A DNA stretch of 64,000 bases from Diphasiastrum complanatum (GCA_029204225.1 CM055113.1:9255364-9319363), one strand, 5' to 3'; shown: positions 44,144 through 55,609, numbered from the stretch's first letter. Numbers and translations: made by a program. Notes: generated by a model from the sequence alone, not told the origin.

Positions 44144-45310
44144 TGTTCACGTTTTGGATTGATGTCAACTGATGAAACAAATTTTTTTAATAATAGGATC
44201 GTGGATTACTTAGAGAATGGAGTTTATTGGCTGTTCTTTTGTGTTGAATCAGATTATCAGTGTAGGAGTCTTAGACTACCATGAAAGAGAGATTGCGAAA
44301 ACGATTAGGCATATGAGACATCCATGCAATCATCTAATACTGATAACCTGGTATGAAGAGAATGTAGAATCAATTTAGGCATCAAAGATAGCCATACAAT
44401 TATCTGATAATAGTGTTTGTTTAAGATGAGTGAGAGTTATTATCATTCAACAAGAATGCAAAAGAATGTAGAACAATAGTGAATCTATATAATAAAGTTG
44501 TAGTAACAACGATCAGATTACAATACAATCACGCTGATAAGCGCGTTATCCTACTTACAGATTCAAAACAATTGCTAACATTTTGAATATATATATATCT
44601 CTCTATAATCACTAACTCTGAGGAGTCAGCTATTGTAAGACCCGTTCTAGTCATTTGATATTTGACTTATGACTTATGATGACACTTATCTTGTGATACC
44701 TTCAATCACTCATTTACATTTATAGCAGCTGGAAGATCTTACATTATTCTAGCTTTACATTTACAAGATTGCTTGACAGCTGATTAACTGTCTAATTAGA
44801 ACAATTGTTATTGGAGCATGAAGATGTAGACAATTTGTACTTTAAATACTGTGTATTTCTGTAGAGTGTCACCTGTGTAGTATCCCGTGTAAAACTACAG
44901 TGTCGGGTTTTTTGCTTTTTTGTTGTTTGTCAAAAACTGCATGTAAAAATATAGTATCGCTTCTTGCCCTAATTGTCGCCTGACAAAAACTGTATGTAAA
45001 AATTCAGTGTCGCATTTTTTGCAAAAAGTGTCACTTTTCTGGAAGTGCCTAAATGGCCCAAAAACAACTTACATAAGTGTCGCTAAACACTTAGTTGCTC
45101 AGGAAGGTAAAAAGAAGCAACGGTGTTGGGTGTCGAATGTTTTCACTTGTGGAAAAATCTGAGCAAAAATATAGACTGTAGTGACAATTAGTTCAAATAT
45201 GCAGACTGTTGAAAAATAGTTCATTTTCTGCAGGTTTCATTTGAGAAAGTAAAAATCAGAGAAGGAAGAAGAGAAGTTGGGACGAGTAGGAGTTAGATTA
45301 AATTCCAACA
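44144..45310 (-). repeat. Copia E3: LTR
   Basis: Ends TGTTCACG...TTCCAACA (+). Right neighbour CTCCCCCTTAAGC is the reversed polypurine tract of the minus-strand copia at 45311-47436. It shares the GTGTCG(C)TTTTT motif family with the E2 LTRs (44900-45080). It is flanked by a polypurine tract on one side and a PBS-like site on the other. Confidence 0.65.
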
Positions 45311-46010
45311 CTCCCCCTTAAGCTAACTACTATGAATCTGAACTGCAATTGAGACTTACCATATCTACTAAAGTAGAATGTTTATCTCTAGACAATGGCT
45401 TTGTCAAAATATTAGCCAACATACTATCTGTATGACAGTAGCTTAGTACAACATCCTCCTCATTTTGAGCTTTCTCTATAAGAAAATGGAATTGAACTTC
45501 TATGTGTGTAGTTCTAGCATGAGTACGTGGGTTCAGAGATAGAGCTATGCAGCTCTGATTGTCACACTGGAGTATTGTTGGACCGTTCTGTGGGAATTGC
45601 AGATCCTACAACAGCCTCCTCAGCCAAATTATCTCCTTCACTGCTGATGTAGCTGCAATATATTTGGATTCTATAGTAGACAACGAAATGCATTTATGCT
45701 TTCTACTGTTCCATGAAATGAGTCCTCTTGCAAGGAAACAAATATAACCCGATGTGGATTTTCTGGTATCCACGTCTTCTGCCCAATCGGAATCTGAATA
45801 GGTAGTCATTGTGAGTGCAGCTTCTGTATTTCCGTTGTAACTCAAGGCATAGTGCTTTGAGGCTTGAATGTACTTCAAAACTCTTTGCAGGGCTTTCCAG
45901 TGTTGTAGGCCTGGATTGGACATGAATTGCGATAGTGTGCTTACAACATATGCAAGATCATAGAGTACATGATAGAACCTATGACTACTGACTGATAGGG
46001 GTACTTGCAC
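45311..46010 (-). pseudogene. Copia E3: RNase H
   Basis: Frame 45606-46010: LYDLAYVVSTLSQFMSNPGL, ALQRVLKYIQASKHYALSY, TYSDSDWAEDVDTRKSTSGY, ARGLISWNSRKHKCISLSTI, ESKYIAATSAVKEIIWLRRLL. The usual Glu is kept (ESKYIA). It continues with stops to about 45530 (CDNQSCIAL-like). A frame change lies at 45950-46010. Confidence 0.85.
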
Positions 46011-46900
46011 ATTTCTAGCTGATCTGCCTTCGTTCTAGGACAGATGTCATCGGATAGCTTGCATCCTGGATCCATAGGAGTATCTATGGGTTTGCAATCC
46101 TCCATGCCGTATCTACGAAGTACATTAATTAGGTAAGATTGTTGGCTTATAGTGATCCTTCTGCTCGTGCGATTTCTGTGAATCTGCATTCCAAGTAGGT
46201 AATGGACTGGACCTAAATCAGTCATCTCAAACTCTGATGAGAGTAAGAATTTGGTTTCTAGTAGTAACTGATTTGAATTGCTGATGATTAGGGAATCATC
46301 AATGTATAGTGCTATTATGACATAGCTTGGCCCTTTTCATTTTAGATACACATTTGAATCTGCAGAACAGGAGGTAAAGCCGTGCTATAACAAGAAACAA
46401 TTTATTCTATCATACCAAGCCCTCGGAGCTTACTTCAGACCGTATAATGCCTTATGCAATCTACATAATAGATGCTCCTTGTCTTGAAGGACGTAACCTT
46501 CTGGTTGATAGATGAACACATCTTCTTGTATATATCCGTGTAGGAATGCCGTCTGGATATCCATCTGGTGAATGTCCAGATCTTCTGCAACTGCTATAGC
46601 CAATAAGGTACGAATAGACTGATGCTTTACCACTGGACTAAAGGTCTCAGTGTAATCTATCCCATATACTTGTTCAAATCCTTTAATCACTAGTGTAGCT
46701 TTCCATTTGGATATTGATCCATCTAGTTTAAGCTTTAGCTTGAAGATCCACTTGGAGTCAATTGGTTTTACACCTGTAGAAGGATTGACAAGACTCCAGG
46801 TCTTGTTCTTCATTAGAGACTGATACTCAGCATCCATGGCAGCTTTCCATTTGTCTGCATCAGGCATTGATAGGGCTTCTGCTATGGTGGCAGGTTCGTC
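46010..46900 (-). pseudogene. Copia E3: reverse transcriptase
   Basis: Frame 46430-46867: MPDADKWKAAMDAEYQSLMK, NKTWSLVNPSTGVKPIDSKW, ETFSPVVKHQSIRTLLAIAV, HQMDIQTAFLHGYIQEDVFI, YQPEGYVLQDKEHLLCRLHK, ALYGLK. After stops, ALYIDDSLIISNS near 46280-46320 (catalytic YIDD intact) and FEMTDLGPVHYLLGMQIHRN, MEDCKPIDTPMDPGCKLSDD. Nearly complete RT with a few stops. Confidence 0.88.
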
Positions 46901-47436
46901 ATGATTGATGAAAGCCTAAGGAACGAAGCGATCAGGTTGTTGTCGTTGTCTTGCAGACCTTCGAAACTGCAGGTGCATGAGCAGACGATTCTCCTTGGTG
47001 AATGACTGGGATCAGAGCATCTTGTGGTTGAACAATCGTGGGTCTAGGCCCATCGTCAGTAAGTGGAGCCATTGGGATGAACTCTATTGTTTGAACAATC
47101 ATAGGTCGTTGCCTATCGATGGAGGGTGAAGCTGCTATGGCATGCTCTTGCATTGGCTGCTTCTGCTTGAAATCGTGATACTTGTCTTGAAGAAAGACAA
47201 CATCATGACTGACTGAGATCTGGCCCGTAACAACATAGTATACACGATATGCTTTGTGTGATGTTGAATAGCCGATGAAGATGTTTTTGCAGCTTACTAG
47301 GTCCAGCTTCTTCCTTAGATTAGATGAGACTTGTGCATAGCAGAGACATCCGAAAATACGTAGGTGTTTCAAACTTGGTATGTAGTTGAAGTAGGCTTCA
47401 AACGATGTCTTGGAATCGACTACTTTAGTGCTAGAG
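46900..47436 (-). pseudogene. Copia E3: integrase C-terminal part
   Basis: Frame 46932-47372 plus upstream STKVVDSKTSFEAYFNYIPS: LKHLRIFGCLCYAQVSSNLR, IFIGYSTSHKAYRVYYVVTG, ISVSHDVVFL, then a linker. It is cut off exactly where TGTCAGAAATGG (47437) starts the LTR of copia E5, inside the STKV(V/L)D segment. The integrase core and everything upstream are therefore beyond E5 or lost. Confidence 0.88.
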
Positions 47437-48201
47437 TGTCAGAAATGGTGAACTCCTGCAACTTTGCTGCAACACGAACACGAAGTGAAGGTCGAACAGA
47501 GAACAATTCGCAAAAGTCAACGTCCCTTGACTCGAAAGACGAATGATTCGTGAATCAGTTGCGGATCATAAACATGCCTCCAGGACTGCAAAAACTACTA
47601 AGGGATGCAAAACGAGAAGAGACGAAAGAAATGAAAGGAAACAAAAGAAACGCAGGGAAATCTTTCGTGCTGCCAGCTGGCAATTCAACGGGCTTGGGGT
47701 TTAGACTTCATGCCCAGCTGAAATGAGTAGCAATGACGGAGAGTAACTAATTAGTTGATTAGCATTAACTAGTCTTGTAATTCTCTGTTTAACTATCTTG
47801 TAAATTCCACACAGTGGAGATATAAACTATCCTTTCTGGATCATAAATATAATTCTGTAATACAAAGAGACATAGAGAGTAGAGCAAAAAAGAAAAATAC
47901 TAGAAATGAAATAGCTGTGCATGAAAGTCTGCCAACAAACAGAACACAACAAAGGAGCAGAGCGTCATTCCGCCAACGAGCGAGACACTGACCATCTCGC
48001 TCTAAAAATCAGACTGACAATTGATTGCTCTATTTTTGTGCATTCCCTTGTCTTGTGCCATCTGACTTGATTGCTAGAATGGAATATGTTCTGTGATGTG
48101 AAGTCATGTGTCTAGGTTCTTGTGAAGCTTCCACGCAAAAGAAAATTCAAAAAACAAAAAAGTATTCTTGACAACGAAGCGACAAAGCCAGTTTCGCAAC
48201 A
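47437..48201 (+). repeat. Copia E5: 5' LTR, 765 bp
   Basis: Starts TGTCAGAAAT within copia E3 and ends TTTCGCAACA, immediately followed by TGGTATCAGAGT, the PBS. The five bases before it are TAGAG. AT-rich; no second LTR seen on the right, where E5 is truncated. Confidence 0.8.
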
Positions 48202-48213
48202 TGGTATCAGAGT
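48202..48213 (+). other. Copia E5: primer-binding site
   Basis: TGGTATCAGAGT, one mismatch from the tRNA-iMet-type PBS TGGTATCAGAGC, starting directly after the LTR. Confidence 0.85.
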
Positions 48214-48305
48214 ACACAGGTTATCACTACTTATATATAAGCAGTGATCTTCTAGACAACACAGTGTGGCTACAACAATCTAGACAAGAGTAGCAATCAG
48301 TCTTG

Positions 48306-48830
48306 ATGGCGCAAATCATAGAATCTGGAAATTCAAAATCAAAACACTTCTGAAGGGCGAAGGCATCTGATCGATGATCGAACTCTCAGAGTTGCAGCCT
48401 CCAGAGAGAGACCCGAGGAGAGCTGAATGGATAAAAAAAGATGAGCATGCAATGGCGATCATCGTTTCATCCATAAATGAAGATCAACTCATGCATATTG
48501 AAGACTGCGAAGGCAACCATGCAGCATGGGAAAGATTAAAACAGAAGTATGAAGTGAGGACAGATTCGAGAAGACGAAGTCCTCGAATCAACAATCTTTT
48601 CTTGTGATCACTGTCACAAACCAGGCCATACAGCCAACAAATGCTGGTTCAATCCAGCAATACCTTGCATGCACTACAAGAAGAAAGGGTACTCTACATA
48701 CGGCTGCAAATTCAATCCAAAAAGAAAAAATAAAGCTGAAAAGGCAAATGTTGCAGAGTCATCCCAAATAGAGGTGACGAAGCCTTCACGATACTCAATG
48801 AAGCTTCAACAAGCTACACTGAACACAACT
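48306..48830 (+). pseudogene. Copia E5: gag, internally shortened
   Basis: Start ATG at 48306 (MAQIIESGNS). Then IELSELQPPERDPRRAEWIK, DEHAMAIIVSSINEDQLMHI, AAWERLKQKYE, where the capsid is cut short and jumps to a nucleocapsid with CDHCHKPGHTANKC near 48608-48650 (standard CX2CX4HX4C). A second degenerate knuckle CMHYKKKGYSTYGC follows, with Cys to Tyr and His to Tyr changes. Frameshifts at about 48345 and 48600. Confidence 0.8.
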
Positions 48831-49085
48831 ACGATGTAGTCATTGATTCAGGAGCAACGTCACACATCACCTGCAACAAGAAGATCTTGATCGACTTCAG
48901 AGAGCTAAAAAATAACAGAGCAGTGATTCTAGGTGATGGGAGCAGACACGATGTCAAAGGAATCGGCACTCTATAGCTGTGAACACTGTCAGGGCAACCA
49001 GAGTTGCTAGGAGCACTCTACGTGCCTTCACTCAGAAAAGATCTGCTATCACTCTCCAAGATGACGGATCTTGGTATTTGAGTTT
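48831..49085 (+). pseudogene. Copia E5: protease
   Basis: VVIDSGATSHITCNKKILID near 48838, with the DSGA active site intact, then RAVILGDGSRHDVKGIGTL and YVPSLRKDLLSLSKMTDLGI. Stops at 48974 and 49080 break it. Confidence 0.85.
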
Positions 49086-50130
49086 TGTTTGATGGCAACA
49101 CATGCCGCATGATCAAGAAAACAACAAACAAGTTGTTGACGGTCGGATGCAGAGAAGGAAACCTCTACCAGGCCAAGCTAATCAGCAACTCTAATAGCAT
49201 ATTAAATGCATCAAAAAATGAAGATCAGCTCTGGCATAGGAGAATGTATCATTTGAACATGCAGAGCCTGAATGACATGTGCAAGAAAGACATAGTCACA
49301 GATCTCAAGATATCAAGGCCCAAAACTGAGTTCTGCGAAGCCTGTCAAAAGGGAAAACAACATCGGAATCCATTCACACATGAGGGAAGGAAAGCCAAGG
49401 AGGTTCTTGAGCTCGTCCACTTTGATGTCTGTGGACCGATGAAAATGGATTCGCTCTCAGTTTCGAGGTATTTTCTAACGTTCATAGATGATTACAACCA
49501 GATGACCATGATCTACTACCTAAAAGAAGAAATCTGAAGTGTTTGATTCCTTCAAGAAGTTTGTGGCATTTGCAGAGCGACACACCTCAAAGAAGATTCA
49601 GATCATCAGATCTGACAATGGAGGTGAATACAAAAGCAAAAAATTCTCAAAATTCTACGAAGAACAGGGGATAGAACATCAGTTCACTCTTGTATACACA
49701 CTAGAATACAATGGTGTCGCAGAAAGAAAAAAACATAATGCTAGTCGAAGGAGCCAGATGTATGCTAGAAAATAAGACACCATACAAAATGTGGACAGGT
49801 AGAAAGCCTGATCTATCATACGTACATGTGTTTGGATGTGCAGCATACAAGCACATTCCAAAAGAAAAAAGAAACAAGCTTGATGATAAATCAGAACAAA
49901 CCATCATGGTTAGATACTCGAATGGAACACAAGTGTACAAGCTCTACAGCCCAACAACAAAAAATGTTGTTTTGAGCAGAGATGTGAAGTTCCATGAGTC
50001 CACATTTCCTAGACTAAAAGACGAAAAAGGCCATGAGATCTTCACACTGCTGCCAATTCAAGAGGGAGATCGAGGACAGACATCAAACCAGAATGCAGAG
50101 CCACAAACTCTAGAGCAGCAGAAAACATAA
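49085..50130 (+). pseudogene. Copia E5: integrase
   Basis: LWHRRMYHLNMQSLNDMCKK, FCEACQKGKQHRNPF (HHCC finger), ELVHFDVCGPMKMDSLSVSR (Asp 1), FLTFIDDYNQMTMIYYL, IIRSDNGGEYKSKKF (Asp 2), NGVAERK (Glu), then after a deletion of the LPxxFWAEA block, MLENKTPYKMWTGRKPDLSY and VHVFGCAAYKHIPKEKRNKL. Frame changes at 49535 and 49770. Confidence 0.87.
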
Positions 50131-51169
50131 GATCAACCCCAAGAACAAGAAACGTTCGAGCAGCGACGAAACAATCCTAGAAGGTCAACAAGACAAAGAA
50201 TACCTCTAGACCACTACTTTGACAATCTTGAGTGGAGCAAAGACACGCAGTTTGAGTACTGCAGCTTCACTGAAGAGCCAACAACATATCAAGAAGCTAT
50301 CTAGAGTCCAGAGGGAGAATTTTGGAAGCAGGCAATGTCAGAGGAGATCAAGTCGATGAGGCAAAATGAGGCATGGACATTAGAGCCACTGCCAAAAAAC
50401 AGAAAAATAGTCGACTACAAGTGGGTATACAAGAAAAAGATGAAATTAGATGGCACCGTTGGTTGCTACAAGGCAAGGCTTGTCGCAAAGGGCTACACAC
50501 AGAGATATGGTGTTGATTATTTCGACACATTTTTGCCGATGGTCAAGATGACGAGCATACGACTACTCCTTGCATACGTCACACAACACAATCTGGAAAT
50601 TCACCAGATTGATGTGAAAATAGCCTTTCTCCACGGAGATCTAGAGGCGGAAATCTTCATGAAGTAGCCTGAAGGACTTGAAGACCCTGACAATCGAGAA
50701 TATGTCTGTCGGTTGTAGAGATGCATCTATGGTCTAAAACATGCATCACGAGCTTCGTATAAGAAGCTTGATGGTCTTCTGAAGTATCTAGACTTCAATC
50801 CTACACAATCGGACTACAATGTCTACATAAAAAGAGTAGAAAAGGATTTTGTGATACTGACTATATTCATAGATGATTCCCCGATGATAGGAAATTTCTT
50901 GATGCTGATCAAAGACACGAAGAATTAGATTTCTGAAAGTTACGAAATCACAGATCTTGGAGAAGCAGCAAAATGTCTCAGGCTGGAGATCAAAAGAGAT
51001 CAAACAAAGGGCGAAATGCACTTGAGTTAGTCAAAAAATGCCAAAAAGGTGCTCAAGCAGTATCAAATGATGGACTGCAAAGAAAAGGCCACACCAATGA
51101 TAGTTGGAGCCAAGCTGACGAAGCAGAATTGCCCAAAAACGGAAGAGGAAGAACAGAGGATGGCAGATA
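50131..51169 (+). pseudogene. Copia E5: reverse transcriptase, interrupted by E6
   Basis: EEIKSMRQNEAWTLEPLPKN, WVYKKKMKLDGTVGCYKARL, VAKGYTQRYGVDYFDTFLPM, HQIDVKIAFLHGDLEAEIFM, then (after stops) FIDDSPMIGN near 50868 in place of YVDD-containing LYVDDMLI, and ITDLGEAAKCLRLEIKRDQT in frame. The last codons before the break are EEQRMAD, at the RT/RNase H hinge, where copia E6 is inserted after the bases AGATA. The frame resumes at 56715. Confidence 0.87.
51165..51169. other. Target-site duplication AGATA, left copy
   Basis: Five bases repeated at 56715-56719 on the other side of copia E6. Confidence 0.85.
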
Positions 51170-51445
51170 AGTTAGAATTAAAGTTAGAATCACTGTGTTA
51201 CTGTACTGTGGGTCCTATCAGTGGATAAGGATCAGTTGGCCTTGCCACGAGGCAAGTCGACGGGACACGCGTCCCGCCAACGGCAACCTGGGTCATGCAT
51301 GGGTTGCCTGAGTGAACAACTATATGTACAGTGTAATTTCATTTTGAGAAATACAGTTGTTATGTGAGCTTGCTGAGGAGAGTGATTTTCTGTCTGTGTT
51401 ACTATGTAGCATGATCTGTGTTCTTGTGCAAAGCAAATTCTAAGT
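51170..51445 (+). repeat. Copia E6: 5' LTR, 276 bp
   Basis: Begins AGTTAGAATT and ends AATTCTAAGT, near-perfect inverted termini but not the usual TG...CA. The PBS follows at once. It differs from the 3' LTR at nine positions by eye, all transitions (about 3 percent). Confidence 0.92.
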
Positions 51446-51457
51446 TGGTATCAGAGC
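51446..51457 (+). other. Copia E6: primer-binding site
   Basis: TGGTATCAGAGC, the exact tRNA-iMet-type PBS, abutting the LTR. Confidence 0.92.
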
Positions 51458-52757
51458 CGTACAAGGAGTGTACACAGTACAATGTCGCCGTTGAAAAGAG
51501 CTTCAGGAGAACTGTCTTCTGAGAGTTCGGGGATTTACGGCGGGTTGAAGACAGAAAGAGAAGCACTGGTGCACGGTTTCTGATTTATAGAAGCTTGCTA
51601 AGCTCAGCAGAGGGATTATTAGCCTGTGCATAGCATCAGACAAGAAAAAATTTGGTGAAAAATTGACAATTTCGAAGCTAGCTGAAAATTGAAACCGGAC
51701 TTGGGGTTATGGTTTTCATACATAATTGGTGATTTCTTCGCTGTTTGTGCACCGTTTTGGATGTCGTAAGGACAGGAAGGAAGCTAATCACACTGTCAAT
51801 CATCCATGGAGAGATTCTAAGGTTTATGTCAGAGATTTGTCTCCAGACAGTTAACCTAGCAGATTTGCGATAAAAAGGTGAAAAAGCCACTTTGTCAAGT
51901 TGAGCTAAAATCACCGTTTCTCCACGGAATTTCCTGACTGAACACTCTATAGTCATGGATTCAATAGGGCGACCCTGCTCTAGGCCTAAGATTGTGCTCA
52001 AAACGATCCACAGGAGAGCTTGATTTGATGTTTTTGAGAGAAGGGAGGCGTGGCCGCAGGCAGGGAAGTCGCGGGCAGTTCGCACGCCCAACGCGATGAA
52101 GAACTCAGTGTACTGAAGTTCTTAGCATATGCAGGAGTTTGGTTTGATGCCTAGATGTACTTTGAACCTTTAGATGAGGTGTCAAGTGAATCAACGGTCC
52201 AGAATATGTGATGGGAGAGAAATTTGAACCACAAGATTTGGTTCAACCATTGGATGAGCTTTAAACAGGGTCCTGAAGAATTGAAGTGCATTCTGGCCTT
52301 CAACTTCATTAAAAATTTTCAGACTGAAAGTTGAGTTGGGTCCCTTCACAAGTGAAGAGTGAAGTTTCTTCAAAGTGAAGAAACAGATCAAAAGCTAGAA
52401 AAGTCCCTATTTTTGGGTCCTTTGCCCGTTTTGACCCAAACGAAAGGCTATAACCTCCAAACGAAGGGCACGCGGACTGTACCTGCAAGTACAGTATAGC
52501 AAAACAGAGCGGTTGCAGCGGAGAAAGTGTTCGGAGTACGCCAGAAGTAGTTTCACCATTCCACTGGGCACGTTGTTGGGAATTGACGACTGAGTGCATT
52601 TCGGAAGGCGACGCCGATTTGGCTTTTAAATTGGTGTAAAAGCGGCGAGTGGCCTGGTAAGAAAAAAAGTGTAGGTCATTATTTTCAGCCTCTGACATCA
52701 CTGTTGGCCTCGACATACTGTTCTTAGCCTAAGGCAGAAGTTTTAAGCAGTTTTGCG
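51458..52757 (+). other. Copia E6: 1.3-kb untranslated leader
   Basis: No gag-like coding before the ATG at 52758. Minus-strand open frames here (51678-52091, 52309-52716) have no recognisable family and are likely chance. Confidence 0.55.
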
Positions 52758-53640
52758 ATGGCAAACATGGGAGAGTCCATTTTGAGTGAAAGTAGCAAAT
52801 TGGACGGGATTTCCAACTATGCAGTGTGGAAATTCAAAATGAAAAACATACTGATGGAGAAAGATGTGTGGGAAGTTGTCACAGGTGATGAGAGAAGGCC
52901 GCCAAATGAAGCAGACATCAAAGTGTTCGACAAAAAGATGAGGAAGGCTTTGACCTTCATTAACTTGTCAGTGAAAGATCACATCATTACCCACATTTGT
53001 GATGCTATTACACCCAGACAGGCATGGGATGTGCTAAAGGAGCAGTTCGAGACGTCAAATCCATCAAGAATCATGTTTCTGAAGTCAAAGTTGAATAGTG
53101 CCCGCATGGAACAAGGAGAGCACATTTAGACGTACATGACCAGAATCAAGACAATGAGAGATGAACTGCATTCTATTGGAGAACGCATACGTGATGTGGA
53201 GCTGGTGCATAATGCATTATGCGACATTGCAGAACCCTATCAGATGTTTGTGAGCGGAATAGCATCAAGAGAAAGATTGCCAACCTTTGACGAGCTCACA
53301 GGAATCTTGATGCAGGAAGAGCAACGACCAGAAATGGTGAAAGCTAGACGTCAAAATACTGATGATCAGGCAATTGTGACATGCCAAAAACAAGGCAAGG
53401 GCAAGGGCAAGAATAAGACTAAATAGCAATTTGCCAAGTCTCAGGAGGATGAGGGATCTCCCAGCAAAACTAAGAAGAAAGGCAAGTGCTTCCATTGTGG
53501 TAAAAAGGGCAACTGGAAGAGTGAATGTCGCAAATTCCTGGCGGGACAAGGCAAGGAAAAACCAAAACAAGCAGGTAACCTTGTCGATGAAGGTGAGATT
53601 GAAGACTCTAGCATCTTCATATCTGCATTGTCATCTAATC
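52758..53640 (+). pseudogene. Copia E6: gag with altered zinc knuckle
   Basis: ATG at 52758. Capsid motifs are KLDGISNYAVWKFKMKNILM, WEVVTGDERRPP, DHIITHICDAITPRQAWDVL, LKSKLNSARMEQGEHI. A stop at 53127-53129 follows, then the frame goes on as TYMTRIKTMRDELHSIGERI, LPTFDELTGILMQEEQRPE to 53426. The nucleocapsid near 53480-53530 reads CFHCGKKGNWKSEC, with Asn in place of the zinc-binding His of CX2CX4HX4C. Copia gag forms the particle shell and binds RNA. Two stops prevent full translation. Confidence 0.88.
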
Positions 53641-53720
53641 AAGATGATCAAGCATGGTATATTGACTCAGGAGCCACAAGACACATGACAGGTAACAAGA
53701 ATTGGTTCAGTGTTGGATAA
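53641..53720 (+). pseudogene. Copia E6: protease stub
   Basis: AWYIDSGATRHMTGNKNWFS near 53653, with the DSGA active site intact, then the frame jumps straight into the integrase (FNLTDLCGPM). The rest of protease and the whole pre-integrase HHCC domain are deleted. Confidence 0.85.
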
Positions 53721-55081
53721 TGGAACATCCGTTTCACAAGCAAATGGCTAGAGTTTTCAATCTCACAGATTTATGCGGGCCCATGAGGACCAAGTCCTTA
53801 GGAAAAGCCTTCTATTTCATGACCTTTATTGATGATATGTCAAGTAAGACGTGGATCTACTTCTTGAAGAAGAAATCAGATGCCTTTGATAACTTCAAGA
53901 ACTTCAAAAACTTGGTCGAAAATCAGACAGGTAAGAAGATCAAAGTCCTAAGATCAGATAGTGGAGGTGAGTATAAGTCTAATGACTTCAATGATCTTTG
54001 TGATCAATGTGGGATTAAAAGACAATTTACGCAAGCTCATACTCCTGCTCTCAATGGTGTAGCTGAGCGCAAATATCGTACGATTGTGGAAAGTGCCAGA
54101 TCTATGCTAGCTGAGATGAAATTACCAAAAGATTTTTGGTCAGAAGCATGTAGCACAACAGTCTATCTTCAAAATAGAAGTCCTACCATTGCCATACCAA
54201 AAATTACACCTGAGGAAGCATTCACAAAGAAGAAGGCAAAGGTGAACCACTTGCAAATCTTTGGATGTAAGGCCTTTGTACATATTCCTAAGGAAAAAAG
54301 ACGTAAACTTGATGTAAAAGCTATCAAGTGCATATTCCTAGGATATGATGATCGTGTGAAAGGCTATAGATGTTTTGATCCAGTCGAAAATAAAATCCAT
54401 ATAAGCCGAGATGTTATATTTGATGAATCCAAGATGTATGAAGACGAAGATGCTGAGAAGATAGACACATCCAGTAGGAAAAATGGCATAGTGAGGATAC
54501 CACCTAATGATGATCCATTCATTGACCTTCCGAGTGATGAACATGAGGATACATCTCAAGATACTACTACTCAGCCTCAAGAAACAGGTTGGAGAGGTAG
54601 GGACAAACCTTTTGGTGCAAGAAGGATTGAAATTGTAGGTGACAAATGCAAGGAGAAGGATGTACCGTGGAATACATTCTCACCAGGAAGCCGATCACCT
54701 GACAAAAAGCTCCCTAAGTGGTTTGAGAGATTGATGGAGAGCCGCGATATAGATGACTTTCCAGGATCATCTAACCAGGGAGAGCTACGAAGATCAACAA
54801 GAGAGAAGATACTACCTAAAATGTATGAAGCAAATTATGCTCTATTATCCAGCATTATTCAAAGCAAAGAACCTTCGACTTATGGTGAAGCGAAGGATGA
54901 TGACATTTGGATCAAGGCCATGGGAGAGGAGATGGAGTCAATTGCTAAACATAGCACATGGGACTTAGTAGAACCACCAGTTGGCAAGAAACCCATTGGT
55001 TGCAAATGGGTATATAGAACTAAGTACCATGCAGATGGAAGCATAGCAAAGCACAAAGCAAGATTGGTAGTCAAAGGATAG
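53702..55081 (+). pseudogene. Copia E6: integrase core to RT fingers, 459 codons open
   Basis: DLCGPMRTKSLGKAFYFMTF (Asp 1), VLRSDSGGEYKSNDFNDLCD (Asp 2), HTPALNGVAERKYRTIVESA (Glu), FWSEACSTTVYLQNRSPTIA, LQIFGCKAFVHIPKEKRRKL, CIFLGYDDRVKGYRCFDPVE, the linker ELRRSTREKILPKMYEANYA, then MESIAKHSTWDLVEPPVGKK, CKWVYRTKYHADGSIAKHKA and a TAG at 55079-55081 in the KARLVVKG block. The DDE triad is intact, but the N-terminal zinc finger is missing (see the protease stub). Confidence 0.88.
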
Positions 55082-55609
55082 GCACAAAATAAAGGCATTG
55101 ACTATGAGGAGACCTTTGCGCTGGTGTGTAAGTGGAATACTCTACGTCTACTTATTGCTTTAGCTTCACATTTTGGTTGGCCTTTGCATCAGATGGATGT
55201 GAAATCTGCTTTTCTAAATGGTGAGTTAGAAGAAGAAGTGTTCATGGATCAACTTGAAGGCTTTGTAACGAAAGGACAGGAAAATAAAGTATGTCGCTTG
55301 AAGAAAGCGCTTTATGGTCTTAAACAAGCACCACGTGCGTGGTATAGCAGGATTGATGCCTACTTTTGTTCAAAGGGAATGGTGAAAACACATTCTGATC
55401 CAAATCTATATGTCTTATGCTTTGATGGTATGGTTGATTTGATTGCTCTTTATGTTGATTACTTGATTATTACGGAAAATAATCAAGAGATGATAGACAT
55501 AATCAAGAAAGACCTCATGGAACAATTTGAGAAGACGGATCTCAGCCTGATGCATTACTGCCTTGGAGTAGAAGTGTGGCAAAAAGGACGTGGAGTGGGT
55601 TTAACATAG
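55082..55609 (+). pseudogene. Copia E6: reverse transcriptase palm, YVDD mutated
   Basis: In frame after the TAG: HQMDVKSAFLNGELEEEVFM (motif A Asp present), KALYGLKQAPRAWYSRIDAY, then ALYVDYLIITENN near 55446-55480. The invariant YVDD is YVDY, losing a metal-binding Asp, so polymerase activity is not expected. LSLMHYCLGVEVWQKGRGVG ends at a stop at 55607-55609. Confidence 0.88.

Noticed and set aside
51678-52716. Minus-strand open frames inside the E6 leader
   Set aside because: Antisense to a retrotransposon leader, no family motif; likely chance.
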